Positions 13,686 through 21,895 of a stretch of DNA of 25,842 nucleotides are shown here, piece by piece; positions within the stretch are counted from its first letter, which is position 1, and each line of letters starts with the position of its first letter. The notes below the pieces were generated by a model. The model did not search any database. It was not told the DNA's origin and saw only the letters and a program-made list of their open reading frames with translations. Where the stretch lies: the NCBI GenBank assembly GCA_963974675.1, contig CAXBDQ010000027.1:1-25842 (forward strand), written 5' to 3'. A program made the position numbers and the translations under genes. Source of the stretch: Porticoccus sp963974675 (lineage in GTDB: Bacteria; Pseudomonadota; Gammaproteobacteria; Pseudomonadales; Porticoccaceae).

Positions 13686-15125
13686 ATGAGCACCCAACAC
13701 ATGGTTTTTTCACGCAACATAACACGCACTGCCTTGTCATTAATGTGCTTACTTTTCTACAGTCTGTTAGCATCTTCCGCACTGGCTGAAACGTTAAATA
13801 CGGACAGCAGTCATGCTCCTGTAAAAAACGAATCCACTGCGAGCGCTGTCTCAAAAAATGAGGCTTCAAGAAACCCAACCACGTCAACAACAACACCTGA
13901 CCCTGTCAATCTTGCCCTTCCCCAGAGTATTGATCTCAACAACGCTATAAAAAACCATCTGTACGCTATTGAACAAAAACAAAGTGAATTAGGCCCCTAC
14001 GACCCCGAGCTATCAGAAATGGTTTTCAGTTTGGGGAAAACGCTACAACTCAGCCAGCGTTATGACGAGGCGATCACCGCATATAAGCGATCGCTGTATC
14101 TAAAACGTATTAATAATGGCATCTACAGTCTGTCCCAAGAGCCCATGTTGCGAAGCATAATAGAAAACCAGAACAAACAGGGGCTAACGACGGAAGTCTC
14201 AGAAAATTATGACCAATTACTCTGGATATACCTGAAGACTTATGGCCAAAATGATGTCAGATTGATCCCCCTTCTTGATGAAATCAGCCAATGGCACCTT
14301 TATGCCTACACTCAAACGGGTCAACGTCAGGACGGCTATCATCTCAGTGCGGCTGTTGACCTTTATACCTCTGCCATTGAACTATCAACCCAACATCAGG
14401 GTCCATTTAACCTCAGACTGATTAAGCTATTAAGAAATTTGGCCATAACAGATTATTACTATGCCTCACACCAACAGCTCTACCCTGAGTTTTCAGACAT
14501 TGGCGCATCAGTGCCCTTTGGCTATCGCCCCCTTGGCACTACTGGGAATGATATGTTAAGACGAGGAAGCTATTATCTTCAAGGGCGCTCAGCACACAAT
14601 AAAATACTCGATATTCTTGATAACAACCCAGACATAACACCCATAGACAAGGCCATGGCACAAGCCGACCTGGGTGATTGGTATCTATTGTTTGGACGCT
14701 ACAACCTAGCCTTGGGCGCTTATCAACAGGCTCACAGTGTTATGGCTGGAGAAAAACAACAAGAAGAAGTTCTGGACACACTGTTTGGTACACCCACGAT
14801 GCTGCCAAAACTCGACACATGGGACAGATGGAAAGCTATTGAGGAAACATCACCCACCGCCCCAAATAATAATTTCGATGCGATAGAGCATCCCAATGCT
14901 GTTGTACTCGATAGCTATGTTAATTTATCCGTTGATATCACCACAAAAGGGTCAGTCACCAATCTCCAGATTCAAGAAATACATCCTGAAAGTGCCAGTG
15001 AATATGGTCCACGAGCTCAACAAACCATACGCGCACGAAAATTTAGGCCTCGTTTTGAAGACGGGGTACCCGCACCAACAACCGCCTTCCCGGTTAGGGT
15101 TTTGATTCCGAATGAAAACAACTAA
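13686..15125 (+). CDS. Periplasmic TPR protein with C-terminal TonB-C-like domain
   Basis: A 479-residue exported protein. A signal peptide covers about 1-34 (hydrophobic core LSLMCLLFYSLLASS, cleavage likely after ALA). A Ser/Thr-rich linker follows to about residue 75. TPR-like helices include SEMVFSLGKTLQLSQRYDEAITAYKRSLYL (about 110-139) and a later pair ADLGDWYLLFGRYNLALGAYQQA. The last about 70 residues (406-475: VNLSVDITTKGSVTNLQI, then ARKFRPRFEDGVPAPTTAFPVRVL) have the sequence pattern of a TonB C-terminal domain, although there is no N-terminal TonB-type anchor. A periplasmic adaptor role is inferred. No clear Shine-Dalgarno precedes the ATG. It is the first gene of the envelope operon and its end overlaps the next gene by 14 bp. 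Confidence 0.85.
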   Translation: MSTQHMVFSRNITRTALSLMCLLFYSLLASSALAETLNTDSSHAPVKNESTASAVSKNEASRNPTTSTTTPDPVNLALPQSIDLNNAIKNHLYAIEQKQSELGPYDPELSEMVFSLGKTLQLSQRYDEAITAYKRSLYLKRINNGIYSLSQEPMLRSIIENQNKQGLTTEVSENYDQLLWIYLKTYGQNDVRLIPLLDEISQWHLYAYTQTGQRQDGYHLSAAVDLYTSAIELSTQHQGPFNLRLIKLLRNLAITDYYYASHQQLYPEFSDIGASVPFGYRPLGTTGNDMLRRGSYYLQGRSAHNKILDILDNNPDITPIDKAMAQADLGDWYLLFGRYNLALGAYQQAHSVMAGEKQQEEVLDTLFGTPTMLPKLDTWDRWKAIEETSPTAPNNNFDAIEHPNAVVLDSYVNLSVDITTKGSVTNLQIQEIHPESASEYGPRAQQTIRARKFRPRFEDGVPAPTTAFPVRVLIPNENN

Positions 15126-15930
15126 GCCCATGAAACTTCAAAACAAAGCTCTATCGCTTATCCTAAGCGGTATTTTAGGCTGCGCAATGGCTCTGCTGCT
15201 TGCCAGTTGCCAAAGCTCACAATCGAGCAGTAGCTCCTCATCAAGTTCATCGATGCCAAGTACTGCTCAACCCACACCGTCCAGTCCAACGGCAAGTGAT
15301 TCCTCCAGCAGTAACGCCTCCAGAGAAAGCACTGAGCAACAAAGTAGTACCGAACAACGGCCTGGGGGAGAAAACACCTCAAGCGAAGAGAGCGCAAAAA
15401 GCCAAAGCGCCACAGATGACACAGAACCTTATGAAGAAGAAGAGCCAGGCATGCCCGGTGGCGGTGACGTACTGAGCGAAGAAGAAGCTATAGCCGTTTT
15501 GGATGAACAATTTGATGAATCAATGGCTGTTTTCGATGGCATGATTGTCAACGAACGAGCCGCGGCTCAAGCCATAGAAAGTGAATTCCCAGAGGAAGGA
15601 GATCTCGGCAACGATAGTCCTCTGTATGAAGAGGCGGATATTAGTGAAGATTCGGATTCAGCTGGCGGGCTTGCGGGAGACGTTGAAGAACCCGGGGGAA
15701 ATGGCTCGGTATTCTCTGACACTCAGGGTGATCACGGAACTAGTACCGCGTCCAACGGAGGCAATGTTCCATCCAATCAATCCGTTGCCAGAGCCCCCGC
15801 AGATATTCCCGATGGTAGCGATGATGATATTGTTGCCAGGCAGATACGTGAAGCAGCACTCAAAGAACAAGATCCCGTGTTACGAGAAAAGCTCTGGGAA
15901 GAATACCGAAAATACAAAAAAGGCCAATAA
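15112..15930 (+). CDS. Acidic, Ser-rich lipoprotein of unknown function
   Basis: A 272-residue predicted outer-membrane or periplasmic lipoprotein. A hydrophobic signal (LSLILSGILGCAMALLLAS) ends in the lipobox LASC with the lipidated Cys at residue 33. Then comes a serine run of about ten residues and a long Ser/Glu/Gly/Asp-rich, strongly acidic, probably disordered body. The short C-terminal part is charged and helical (REAALKEQDPVLREKLWEEYRKYKKGQ split by a Pro), which may be the only folded or binding segment. No enzyme motif is present. The start overlaps the preceding gene by 14 bp, so it is translationally coupled; an in-frame ATG at 15130 lacks a ribosome site. I do not recognise the family; a flexible tether in the envelope complex is a guess. 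Confidence 0.8.
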   Translation: MKTTKPMKLQNKALSLILSGILGCAMALLLASCQSSQSSSSSSSSSSMPSTAQPTPSSPTASDSSSSNASRESTEQQSSTEQRPGGENTSSEESAKSQSATDDTEPYEEEEPGMPGGGDVLSEEEAIAVLDEQFDESMAVFDGMIVNERAAAQAIESEFPEEGDLGNDSPLYEEADISEDSDSAGGLAGDVEEPGGNGSVFSDTQGDHGTSTASNGGNVPSNQSVARAPADIPDGSDDDIVARQIREAALKEQDPVLREKLWEEYRKYKKGQ

Positions 15931-15939
15931 ATTCTGCTT

Positions 15940-17136
15940 ATGCAAACACGACCTATGCAAATAAAATCGCTGATATATACGGCAGTGCTGGTGTTAACGT
16001 CATTAACACTGTCGGCCTGTGGTGGCCAGCGTGTTACCAGCACCATCGTCACACCTTTGGAGCATCAAACCCTTGCCGTGGAGGAGTCCCAGTTACTGGA
16101 CCTTGCGGTATTACCCTTTGACCCAGGTCTTGATAAACCTGAAATAGCAGATGACCCAGCGATATCACCCGCTGTTCGCAATGCAGAATCCCAGTACTTA
16201 GCCAACAAGTTAGCCTCTACCATTCAAAAGACATCTGCCTGGGGCGCGGTGCGAACCGTACCCAACCGACAAACTGTTGTAGATGTTTATGTGGAAGGCA
16301 CCATCGTTCACTCTGATGGTGAAACATTAGCGTTGGATATCAGCGTCTCCGATAGCAGTAATCGCCATTGGTATACCAAACCCTATTCAGAATCTGTGGG
16401 CCAATATGCTTATGAAAAGGGTATCAATGTCAGTCGCGACCCGTTTCAAGGTCTGTTCAACCATATCGCTAACGATTTACTTCAGTACCGCCAGCAATTA
16501 TCAGCAAAAAATGTAAAAGAATTGAGGTCCATTTCCAGCCTTAAGTTTGCCCGTGATTTTTCTCCTGAGGCTTTTGGTGATCACATTAAAGAGACACCTG
16601 GCGGACAATTGGAAATTATTCGACTTCCCGCAGAGAATGATCCTATTCTCCGCCGTATTGAGCGTATTCGGGAACGTGATTATCTCTTTGTCGACACCAT
16701 GCAAGAACATTACGATGCCTTTTCTCATCGCATGGATAAACCTTATCAATCCTGGCGCATGGCCACCTATGAAGAAATAGCCTCTGTCCGCGAACTCAAA
16801 CGTCAATCCCGAAACCGCACAATCGGCGGTATTGTCGCCGTCATTGGCGGCATCGTTGCTGCGGGTAATAATAACGGCGCTGTCCGGTCAGCGGGCGCAG
16901 TGTCCATCGGGGCAGGTGCCTTGTTAGTAAAAAGCGGTCTGTCCAAAAAAGCAGAATTGAAGATACACGAGGACGTTCTTGCTGAGTTGGGACAATCCCT
17001 AGAGGCCGAAATCGAACCTCGGGTAATTGAATTGGAGGACCGTACCATTACTCTTACCGGCAATGCGGAAGCCCAATACACTCAATGGAAAGCCCTGTTA
17101 CGGGAAATTTATCAAGCTGAACGCGGCGAGATCTAA
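15940..17136 (+). CDS. Lipoprotein with AVLPF motif and glycine-zipper segment
   Basis: A 398-residue lipoprotein: the signal LIYTAVLVLTSLTLS ends at lipobox LSAC, Cys 27. The first domain (about 50-190) opens with LLDLAVLPFDPGL; AVLPF-type strands are common in CsgG/TolB-N-like periplasmic folds, a weak hint only. The middle is charged and helical with RRIERIRERDYLFVDTMQEHYDAF. Residues about 294-330 form a Gly/Ala-rich hydrophobic stretch (TIGGIVAVIGGIVAAGNN, then a second half), which looks like a glycine zipper able to insert in a membrane or pack helices. The C-terminus repeats the theme of Glu-rich helices. An alternative ATG lies five codons in; the mature protein is the same. It is 9 nt from the previous gene and 5 nt from the next. 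Function unknown. Confidence 0.82.
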   Translation: MQTRPMQIKSLIYTAVLVLTSLTLSACGGQRVTSTIVTPLEHQTLAVEESQLLDLAVLPFDPGLDKPEIADDPAISPAVRNAESQYLANKLASTIQKTSAWGAVRTVPNRQTVVDVYVEGTIVHSDGETLALDISVSDSSNRHWYTKPYSESVGQYAYEKGINVSRDPFQGLFNHIANDLLQYRQQLSAKNVKELRSISSLKFARDFSPEAFGDHIKETPGGQLEIIRLPAENDPILRRIERIRERDYLFVDTMQEHYDAFSHRMDKPYQSWRMATYEEIASVRELKRQSRNRTIGGIVAVIGGIVAAGNNNGAVRSAGAVSIGAGALLVKSGLSKKAELKIHEDVLAELGQSLEAEIEPRVIELEDRTITLTGNAEAQYTQWKALLREIYQAERGEI

Positions 17137-17141
17137 ACACC

Positions 17142-18695
17142 ATGACCGCCAATAATGATATCGACCCCGTGTTTGAGCCTCTCACGTCCAAAAATCCTGC
17201 TGCCAAACCATCGGCTTCCGGCCCAATACAGCCAGCAGATGTTCCATTAACACAAACCCACAAAACCTCGGCAGAAGAACCCCTGCCCTGGCAACAACGT
17301 CCCACTACTTATGCTGCGCTGGTGATCAGCCTACTGCTGGCATTAGTTGTAATTTTTGTATTGCCCTCACTGATTAAGCCGCCCAAAACGCCGCCAACAG
17401 TCATTGAGCCTCAGGCGGTATCAACAGCCTCCGTGCAGGAAAACCCTTTTAGGGATGCCCAACTGGCCAAGGCCCGCCGTGAATCACAAGATAGCCTGAG
17501 CAAACTGCTAGAAAAGCAAAATTTTCTGGAAAAGAAAAATGTATTGCTCTGGGATGAAAAAGCATTCAAAACTGCACTCCAGAAAGCGGCAGAAGGTGAT
17601 CTTTTATATCGTCAGCGAGAGTTTAATCAAGCCTTAACCACCTATCAGGATGCACTCACACAACTCACTGCACTGGAAAGTCGGGTACCAGAAGAACTGT
17701 CGAGTAACCTGAAAAAAGGTGCAAATGCCTTTTCTGGCGGCGACGCCATCAAAGCCAAACAATTCTATGAATTAGCATTGGCCATTGATTCATCCAATGC
17801 CGAAGCAAAGTCCGGTATAGCAAGGGCAGGCACACTGGACAACGTGTTAGCGTTAATCAAACAAGGGCATAACGCTCTAGAGGAACAAAAATTGGAGCAA
17901 GCCCAGGGCTTATTTCAAGAAGCGTTGGCACTAGATGCCCATCACCCAGATGCCCTGGCCGGCAAGACACAGACAACAAACCTTATTCTATCTCGAGACT
18001 TCAATAGCGCCATGAGTCGCGGCTACCAAGCCTTGGAAGCTAATCAGCTTAACCGTGCCGCCAAAGAGTTCCGGGAAGCACTGACGCTTCGTCCCAACGA
18101 TAACGCTGCACAGTCAGGCTTGACCCAGGCAAATACGGCATCGGCCCAACAAACCACACGAGCACAATTAAATAATGCCGCATCACTCGAAGCCAAAGAA
18201 CAGTGGCACCAAGCCAGAGATATCTACACCAACGTATTAACGCGAGACAGCTCGGTAGTAGAGGCTAAACTGGGGCAACTTCGCAGCTCGGCACGAGCTA
18301 ACCTCAGTGATGATATTGATAAAATTCTCCAGTCACCCCTTAGACTCGCTTCGACCAATGTCTATCAACATGCGCAACAATTACTCAAAGATGCCAAAGG
18401 TATTAGAGCATCCGGTCCACTGCATACAAGGCAAACAAATCAACTGAGTGATGTCCTGCAAAAAGCCATCACACCAGTAACCGTTGAACTACATTCTGAC
18501 AACACCACCAATGTCACGCTTTTCAAAGTGGGGAAACTTGGGTTGTTTGGCTTAAAACACATATCATTAAAACCTGGTAATTATGTGGCGGTAGGAAACC
18601 GAACAGGCTATCGCGACGTTCGGGTAGAATTTCAAGTCACATCAGAGGGACTTGCTGCCCCTGTGGAAGTGGTCTGCAGAGAGCCCATATCATGA
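17142..18695 (+). CDS. Inner-membrane TPR protein with PEGA-like C-terminus
   Basis: A 517-residue bitopic membrane protein. The cytoplasmic N-terminus (1-55) is Pro/Ser-rich, one helix spans about 56-76 (YAALVISLLLALVVIFVLP), and the rest is periplasmic. A coiled-coil-like region (108-135) is followed by about five TPR-like units (147-180, 188-222, 238-272, 290-325, 341-375), several with the typical A-x-x-x-F/Y-x-x-A-L-x-L-D/R-P ending. The final about 65 residues (445-512) are a beta-rich PEGA-like domain (HISLKPGNYVAVGNRTGYRDV). A scaffold in a periplasmic complex is inferred. The stop overlaps the next gene's ATG (ATGA), so both are made together; that next protein is also an anchored PEGA protein. 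Confidence 0.85.
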   Translation: MTANNDIDPVFEPLTSKNPAAKPSASGPIQPADVPLTQTHKTSAEEPLPWQQRPTTYAALVISLLLALVVIFVLPSLIKPPKTPPTVIEPQAVSTASVQENPFRDAQLAKARRESQDSLSKLLEKQNFLEKKNVLLWDEKAFKTALQKAAEGDLLYRQREFNQALTTYQDALTQLTALESRVPEELSSNLKKGANAFSGGDAIKAKQFYELALAIDSSNAEAKSGIARAGTLDNVLALIKQGHNALEEQKLEQAQGLFQEALALDAHHPDALAGKTQTTNLILSRDFNSAMSRGYQALEANQLNRAAKEFREALTLRPNDNAAQSGLTQANTASAQQTTRAQLNNAASLEAKEQWHQARDIYTNVLTRDSSVVEAKLGQLRSSARANLSDDIDKILQSPLRLASTNVYQHAQQLLKDAKGIRASGPLHTRQTNQLSDVLQKAITPVTVELHSDNTTNVTLFKVGKLGLFGLKHISLKPGNYVAVGNRTGYRDVRVEFQVTSEGLAAPVEVVCREPIS

Positions 18696-20764
18696 CAGAC
18701 CCAAAGCAACAGCAACCACTGTTACCCGAAGAGCCTATTGCTCCCACCGATTTCACACCGGTGACAGGAGAGGTCAAACGGTCTGGTTTCAGCCTTAGTC
18801 CATTGAAAGTCATCGTTGGCTTCGCCCTGATAGCAAGCCTTATAGTGTTATGGTTTCTACTCTCTGCCAGATCTGTCGTAATTAAAGTTACCCCTCCTAT
18901 CGCACAGGTAACCATAGAAGGCGGCTTCACTTTTGAACTGGCCGATCACTATCTGATTCGGCCCGGAGGCTATCAGCTGACCGCCACCGCAGAGGGTTAC
19001 ATTGACCTGCAACAATCCTTTGTGGTCAGCAAAGACGACCACCAGCTATTACCCCTCGTTATGGAGAAAAAACCAGGGCATCTTCAGCTGACGACCAACC
19101 CCGAAGGCGCCGAAGTAGTGATCGATGGAGAGCTAGCTGGCACCAGTCCAACCACCCTGTCATCCCTATCGCCTGGGGAGCATCATTTGGTAATCAGAGC
19201 ACCCCGTTATGCTCCCCAAACGAGAACGATAGAAATCGAGGGATTAGATCATACCCAAGCCCTTCACCTCGACTTAAAACCTGCCTGGGGATATGTTCAG
19301 CTCACCACCTCACCTTCGGGAGCAAACATTTTGGTCGGGGACGAAACTCGTGGTAAAACGCCGCTCACGGTTGAGGTTTTATCGGATGGAGAAACTGTCA
19401 GCATTACCTTGCCAGGCTATAAACCTTGGAGAAAAACATTGGTTGTCAGTACCGGCGACACACTGACGATACCGGATATCACGCTAGTGCCTGCCGATGG
19501 CATTGTAGAGCTCAGCTCCAGCCCCTCTGGGGCAACCGTCACAGTGAATGGTGAATATCAAGGCACCACCCCCATTACTCTTGGTGTCGATGCGAATGCT
19601 AAACACGATATTTCACTCTTCCTTAACGGTTATCTCACCCACAAACATTCACTCTCGCTGACGCCGGGTAAAACAGAAGTACTTGCCATTTCTCTGGCGG
19701 CAAATAAAGGGGAGATCAAAGTCCTCGCTTCCCCTGCAGATGCATCCGTATGGATTGATGGCCGACTCCGGGGTACTGCTGGCCAAACGTTTACACTACC
19801 CTCTCGACCCCACCGCATTGAAATTAAAAAACCGGGCTACGCCAGCCAATCTCGTCTCGTTACCCCCCAACCTAAACTGGAACAGGTGGTTCGGATAAAG
19901 CTTCTCACCGAACGAGAAGCTCGCTGGGCGAGCACCCCTGAAGAAATTACCACCCCTGACAACCAAACCCTTAAGCTATTTAAACCCGAGGGGACCTTCA
20001 CTATGGGCGCCTCTCGTCGTGAATCTGGTCGACGAGCCAATGAGGTATTGCGGGACGTGCAAATTACCCGCCCTTTTTATTTGGCCACCAAAGAAGTCAC
20101 CAATAGCCAATTTAAACAATACCAACGACAACACAGTTCTCGCCATGCGGGAGGCGTCACCTTGGATCGGCCCGACCAGCCTGTTGTCAATATCAGCTGG
20201 GAGCAAGCTGCGCGATACTGCAATTGGCTCAGTAACAAAGCAAAACTGACACCCGTCTATACAGAAGATCAAGGGAAAATTACCGGCGTAAACACGAAGG
20301 CCAAAGGTTATCGCCTGCCCACGGAAGCTGAATGGGCATGGGCTGCACGCGCTACAACGGGGAAAGAGAAAAAACACATATGGGGACAAAACTTCCCTCC
20401 TGGCGGAAAAAATGGCAACTTTGCTGATGTCAGTGCCGCAAAAATTGTCGGGCATGTTCTCGTTTCCTATAACGATGGTCATACCACCTCGGCACCCGTT
20501 GGCAGCTTCCCCCCCAATGAGAAGGGACTCTATGATTTAGGGGGCAATGTGGCGGAATGGGTCAATGATTACTACGGTATTGAATTCAGCCTGGGTATGA
20601 AAGCAGATAAAGACCCCACCGGCCCAGAGAAAGGCGAATTTCACCTGATCCGGGGTGCCAGTTGGCGTCATAGCAACATCACAGAATTACGGCTGTCATT
20701 CCGTGACTATGGTAACGATCCACGCGATGATGTGGGCTTTAGGATTGCCCGCTATGTTGAATAA
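18692..20764 (+). CDS. Membrane-anchored PEGA-repeat protein with FGE/SUMF1-like domain
   Basis: A 690-residue bitopic protein. One helix at about 38-58 anchors it; the rest should be periplasmic. Four clear PEGA repeats (129-196, 199-266, 269-335, 339-404) follow a degenerate first one (62-125), each with the pattern S/N-P-x-G-A-x-V-x-V-x-G and P-G-Y/R-Y-x-x. Residues about 425-689 are a formylglycine-generating-enzyme (SUMF1) fold: FTMGA, GYRLPTEAEWAWAARA (539-553), GLYDLGGNVAEWVNDYY (612-628) and LIRGASWRH (652-660). The two active-site Cys expected after the RG(G/A)SW block are absent (sequence goes RHSNITELRLSFRD), so sulfatase-activating chemistry is unlikely; a binding or structural role as in GldK-type proteins is more likely. 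It overlaps the TPR gene by 4 bp and the next gene by 11 bp. Confidence 0.9.
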   Translation: MTDPKQQQPLLPEEPIAPTDFTPVTGEVKRSGFSLSPLKVIVGFALIASLIVLWFLLSARSVVIKVTPPIAQVTIEGGFTFELADHYLIRPGGYQLTATAEGYIDLQQSFVVSKDDHQLLPLVMEKKPGHLQLTTNPEGAEVVIDGELAGTSPTTLSSLSPGEHHLVIRAPRYAPQTRTIEIEGLDHTQALHLDLKPAWGYVQLTTSPSGANILVGDETRGKTPLTVEVLSDGETVSITLPGYKPWRKTLVVSTGDTLTIPDITLVPADGIVELSSSPSGATVTVNGEYQGTTPITLGVDANAKHDISLFLNGYLTHKHSLSLTPGKTEVLAISLAANKGEIKVLASPADASVWIDGRLRGTAGQTFTLPSRPHRIEIKKPGYASQSRLVTPQPKLEQVVRIKLLTEREARWASTPEEITTPDNQTLKLFKPEGTFTMGASRRESGRRANEVLRDVQITRPFYLATKEVTNSQFKQYQRQHSSRHAGGVTLDRPDQPVVNISWEQAARYCNWLSNKAKLTPVYTEDQGKITGVNTKAKGYRLPTEAEWAWAARATTGKEKKHIWGQNFPPGGKNGNFADVSAAKIVGHVLVSYNDGHTTSAPVGSFPPNEKGLYDLGGNVAEWVNDYYGIEFSLGMKADKDPTGPEKGEFHLIRGASWRHSNITELRLSFRDYGNDPRDDVGFRIARYVE

Positions 20765-21041
20765 TCATGTTAAGGACAAAAGACAAAGTAGCGCCATCAC
20801 CGTTAGCGCTATGTTATTACTGACGGCAGCACTATTACCTCTGCCAACTTTTGCCGAAGAGACGGGGACAGAACCCGTCCCGATTGAAACTAAAAAAACT
20901 GAGTCCCAACCAATGGAGTCAACCCCAAAGACTGAAGCAACGTCAGCCGCCAAGGCCAAGAGCCGCCCCTCAGAGCGGGAATTTGACCCCAGTGAAGAAA
21001 TTTCAGAAGACCTGTCAGTCCCATTTCCCGTGGATATTTAA
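20754..21041 (+). CDS. Small exported Pro/Glu/Lys-rich protein (95 aa)
   Basis: A 95-residue protein with a signal peptide (ITVSAMLLLTAALLPLPTFA, cleavage probably after A34) and a short, charged, likely disordered mature part of about 60 residues ending in SVPFPVDI. No Cys lipobox and no domain is visible. I start at ATG 20754 because AGGA at 20741-20744 lies 9 nt upstream and the product then has a proper signal peptide; the longer frame from 20655 runs inside the PEGA/FGE gene and adds a sequence without signal character. It overlaps that gene by 11 bp and is 15 nt from the channel gene, so it belongs to the operon. Function unknown; a small linker or inhibitor of the channel is only a guess. 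Confidence 0.72.
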   Translation: MLNNHVKDKRQSSAITVSAMLLLTAALLPLPTFAEETGTEPVPIETKKTESQPMESTPKTEATSAAKAKSRPSEREFDPSEEISEDLSVPFPVDI

Positions 21042-21056
21042 AGGAACCCCTTAAGC

Positions 21057-21854
21057 ATGAAAACACGAGCTTCTTCAGATTTCCTCTATCAAGTATTTGC
21101 CCTGATTTTGGCCCTGATTCTGATACACACCTTTTATGTCACGCTCATACGGCCTAATGCCAATGCTTTACTACAACAACAATTGGCTCGGGAGGCAGCG
21201 GGAGAATCCTATGTGGCAGAACGATCCTTCTATATTGTTGTGAAGGATTACGAACAAGAAGCCTGTTTTATTTTAATGCTCTGGGCCTTCGCGATCATGG
21301 GCCTCAAAGCAAAAAACGCCATGGATGAACGTAAACTATTAACCCAAAAACTACTGACGGTTGCCGACGGCACCCGGATTTTGCCGGAGGATGCTCGTCA
21401 GATGTCTCGCCCTATTCAGGCTTTACCCGATATTCAAAAAGACTACCTTGTCTCTCGAGCAATACTCGCGGCCCTTCGCCGATTTGATTCCACTCGAAAT
21501 GTTCAAGATGTTTCTAGTGCGGTCAGCGAAGTACTGGATACCGAGTCTGACCGCCTGGACTCAGAATTGTCCATGGTGCGCTATATCGCCTGGGCAATCC
21601 CTTCTATTGGTTTTATTGGTACGGTAAGAGGTATCGGCGAGGCATTGAGTCAAGCTCACAAGGCCGTACAGGGCGATATTGCCGGTGTTACCGCAAGCCT
21701 AGGCGTAGCCTTCAATTCGACCTTTATTGCGCTGGTGATCAGTATCGTAGTGATGTTTCTGATGCACCAGTTACAGCTGACTCAAGAGCGCTTGGTGTTG
21801 GATACACACAGTTATTGTGACGACAATTTACTGCGCCACCTTAAGACGGATTAA
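21057..21854 (+). CDS. MotA/TolQ/ExbB-family proton channel protein
   Basis: A 265-residue inner-membrane protein with about four hydrophobic helices (11-31, 68-84, 174-196, 209-236). The C-terminal half carries the family signature: AIPSIGFIGTVRGIGEALSQ (180-199, compare GLxGTVxGI in TolQ/ExbB), a short loop, then GVTASLGVAFNSTFIALVISI (210-230), the second pore helix with polar T/N/S residues facing the channel. Such proteins form pentamers that conduct protons or sodium and rotate or move around a pair of partner subunits with one N-terminal helix each. No ExbD or TolR gene is present, but the two VWA proteins downstream have a fitting N-terminal helix. AAAGGAA lies about 9 nt before ATG 21057. 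It is a central gene of the envelope operon. Confidence 0.9.
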   Translation: MKTRASSDFLYQVFALILALILIHTFYVTLIRPNANALLQQQLAREAAGESYVAERSFYIVVKDYEQEACFILMLWAFAIMGLKAKNAMDERKLLTQKLLTVADGTRILPEDARQMSRPIQALPDIQKDYLVSRAILAALRRFDSTRNVQDVSSAVSEVLDTESDRLDSELSMVRYIAWAIPSIGFIGTVRGIGEALSQAHKAVQGDIAGVTASLGVAFNSTFIALVISIVVMFLMHQLQLTQERLVLDTHSYCDDNLLRHLKTD

Positions 21855-21895
21855 TCCGCCGTAAACCTAGATTTAATTTGTACACAGGCGTAACC

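Noticed and set aside
20655..20753. 33-residue extension of the small exported protein
   Set aside because: It lies inside the FGE-domain coding region and would hide the signal peptide; AGGA precedes the internal ATG.
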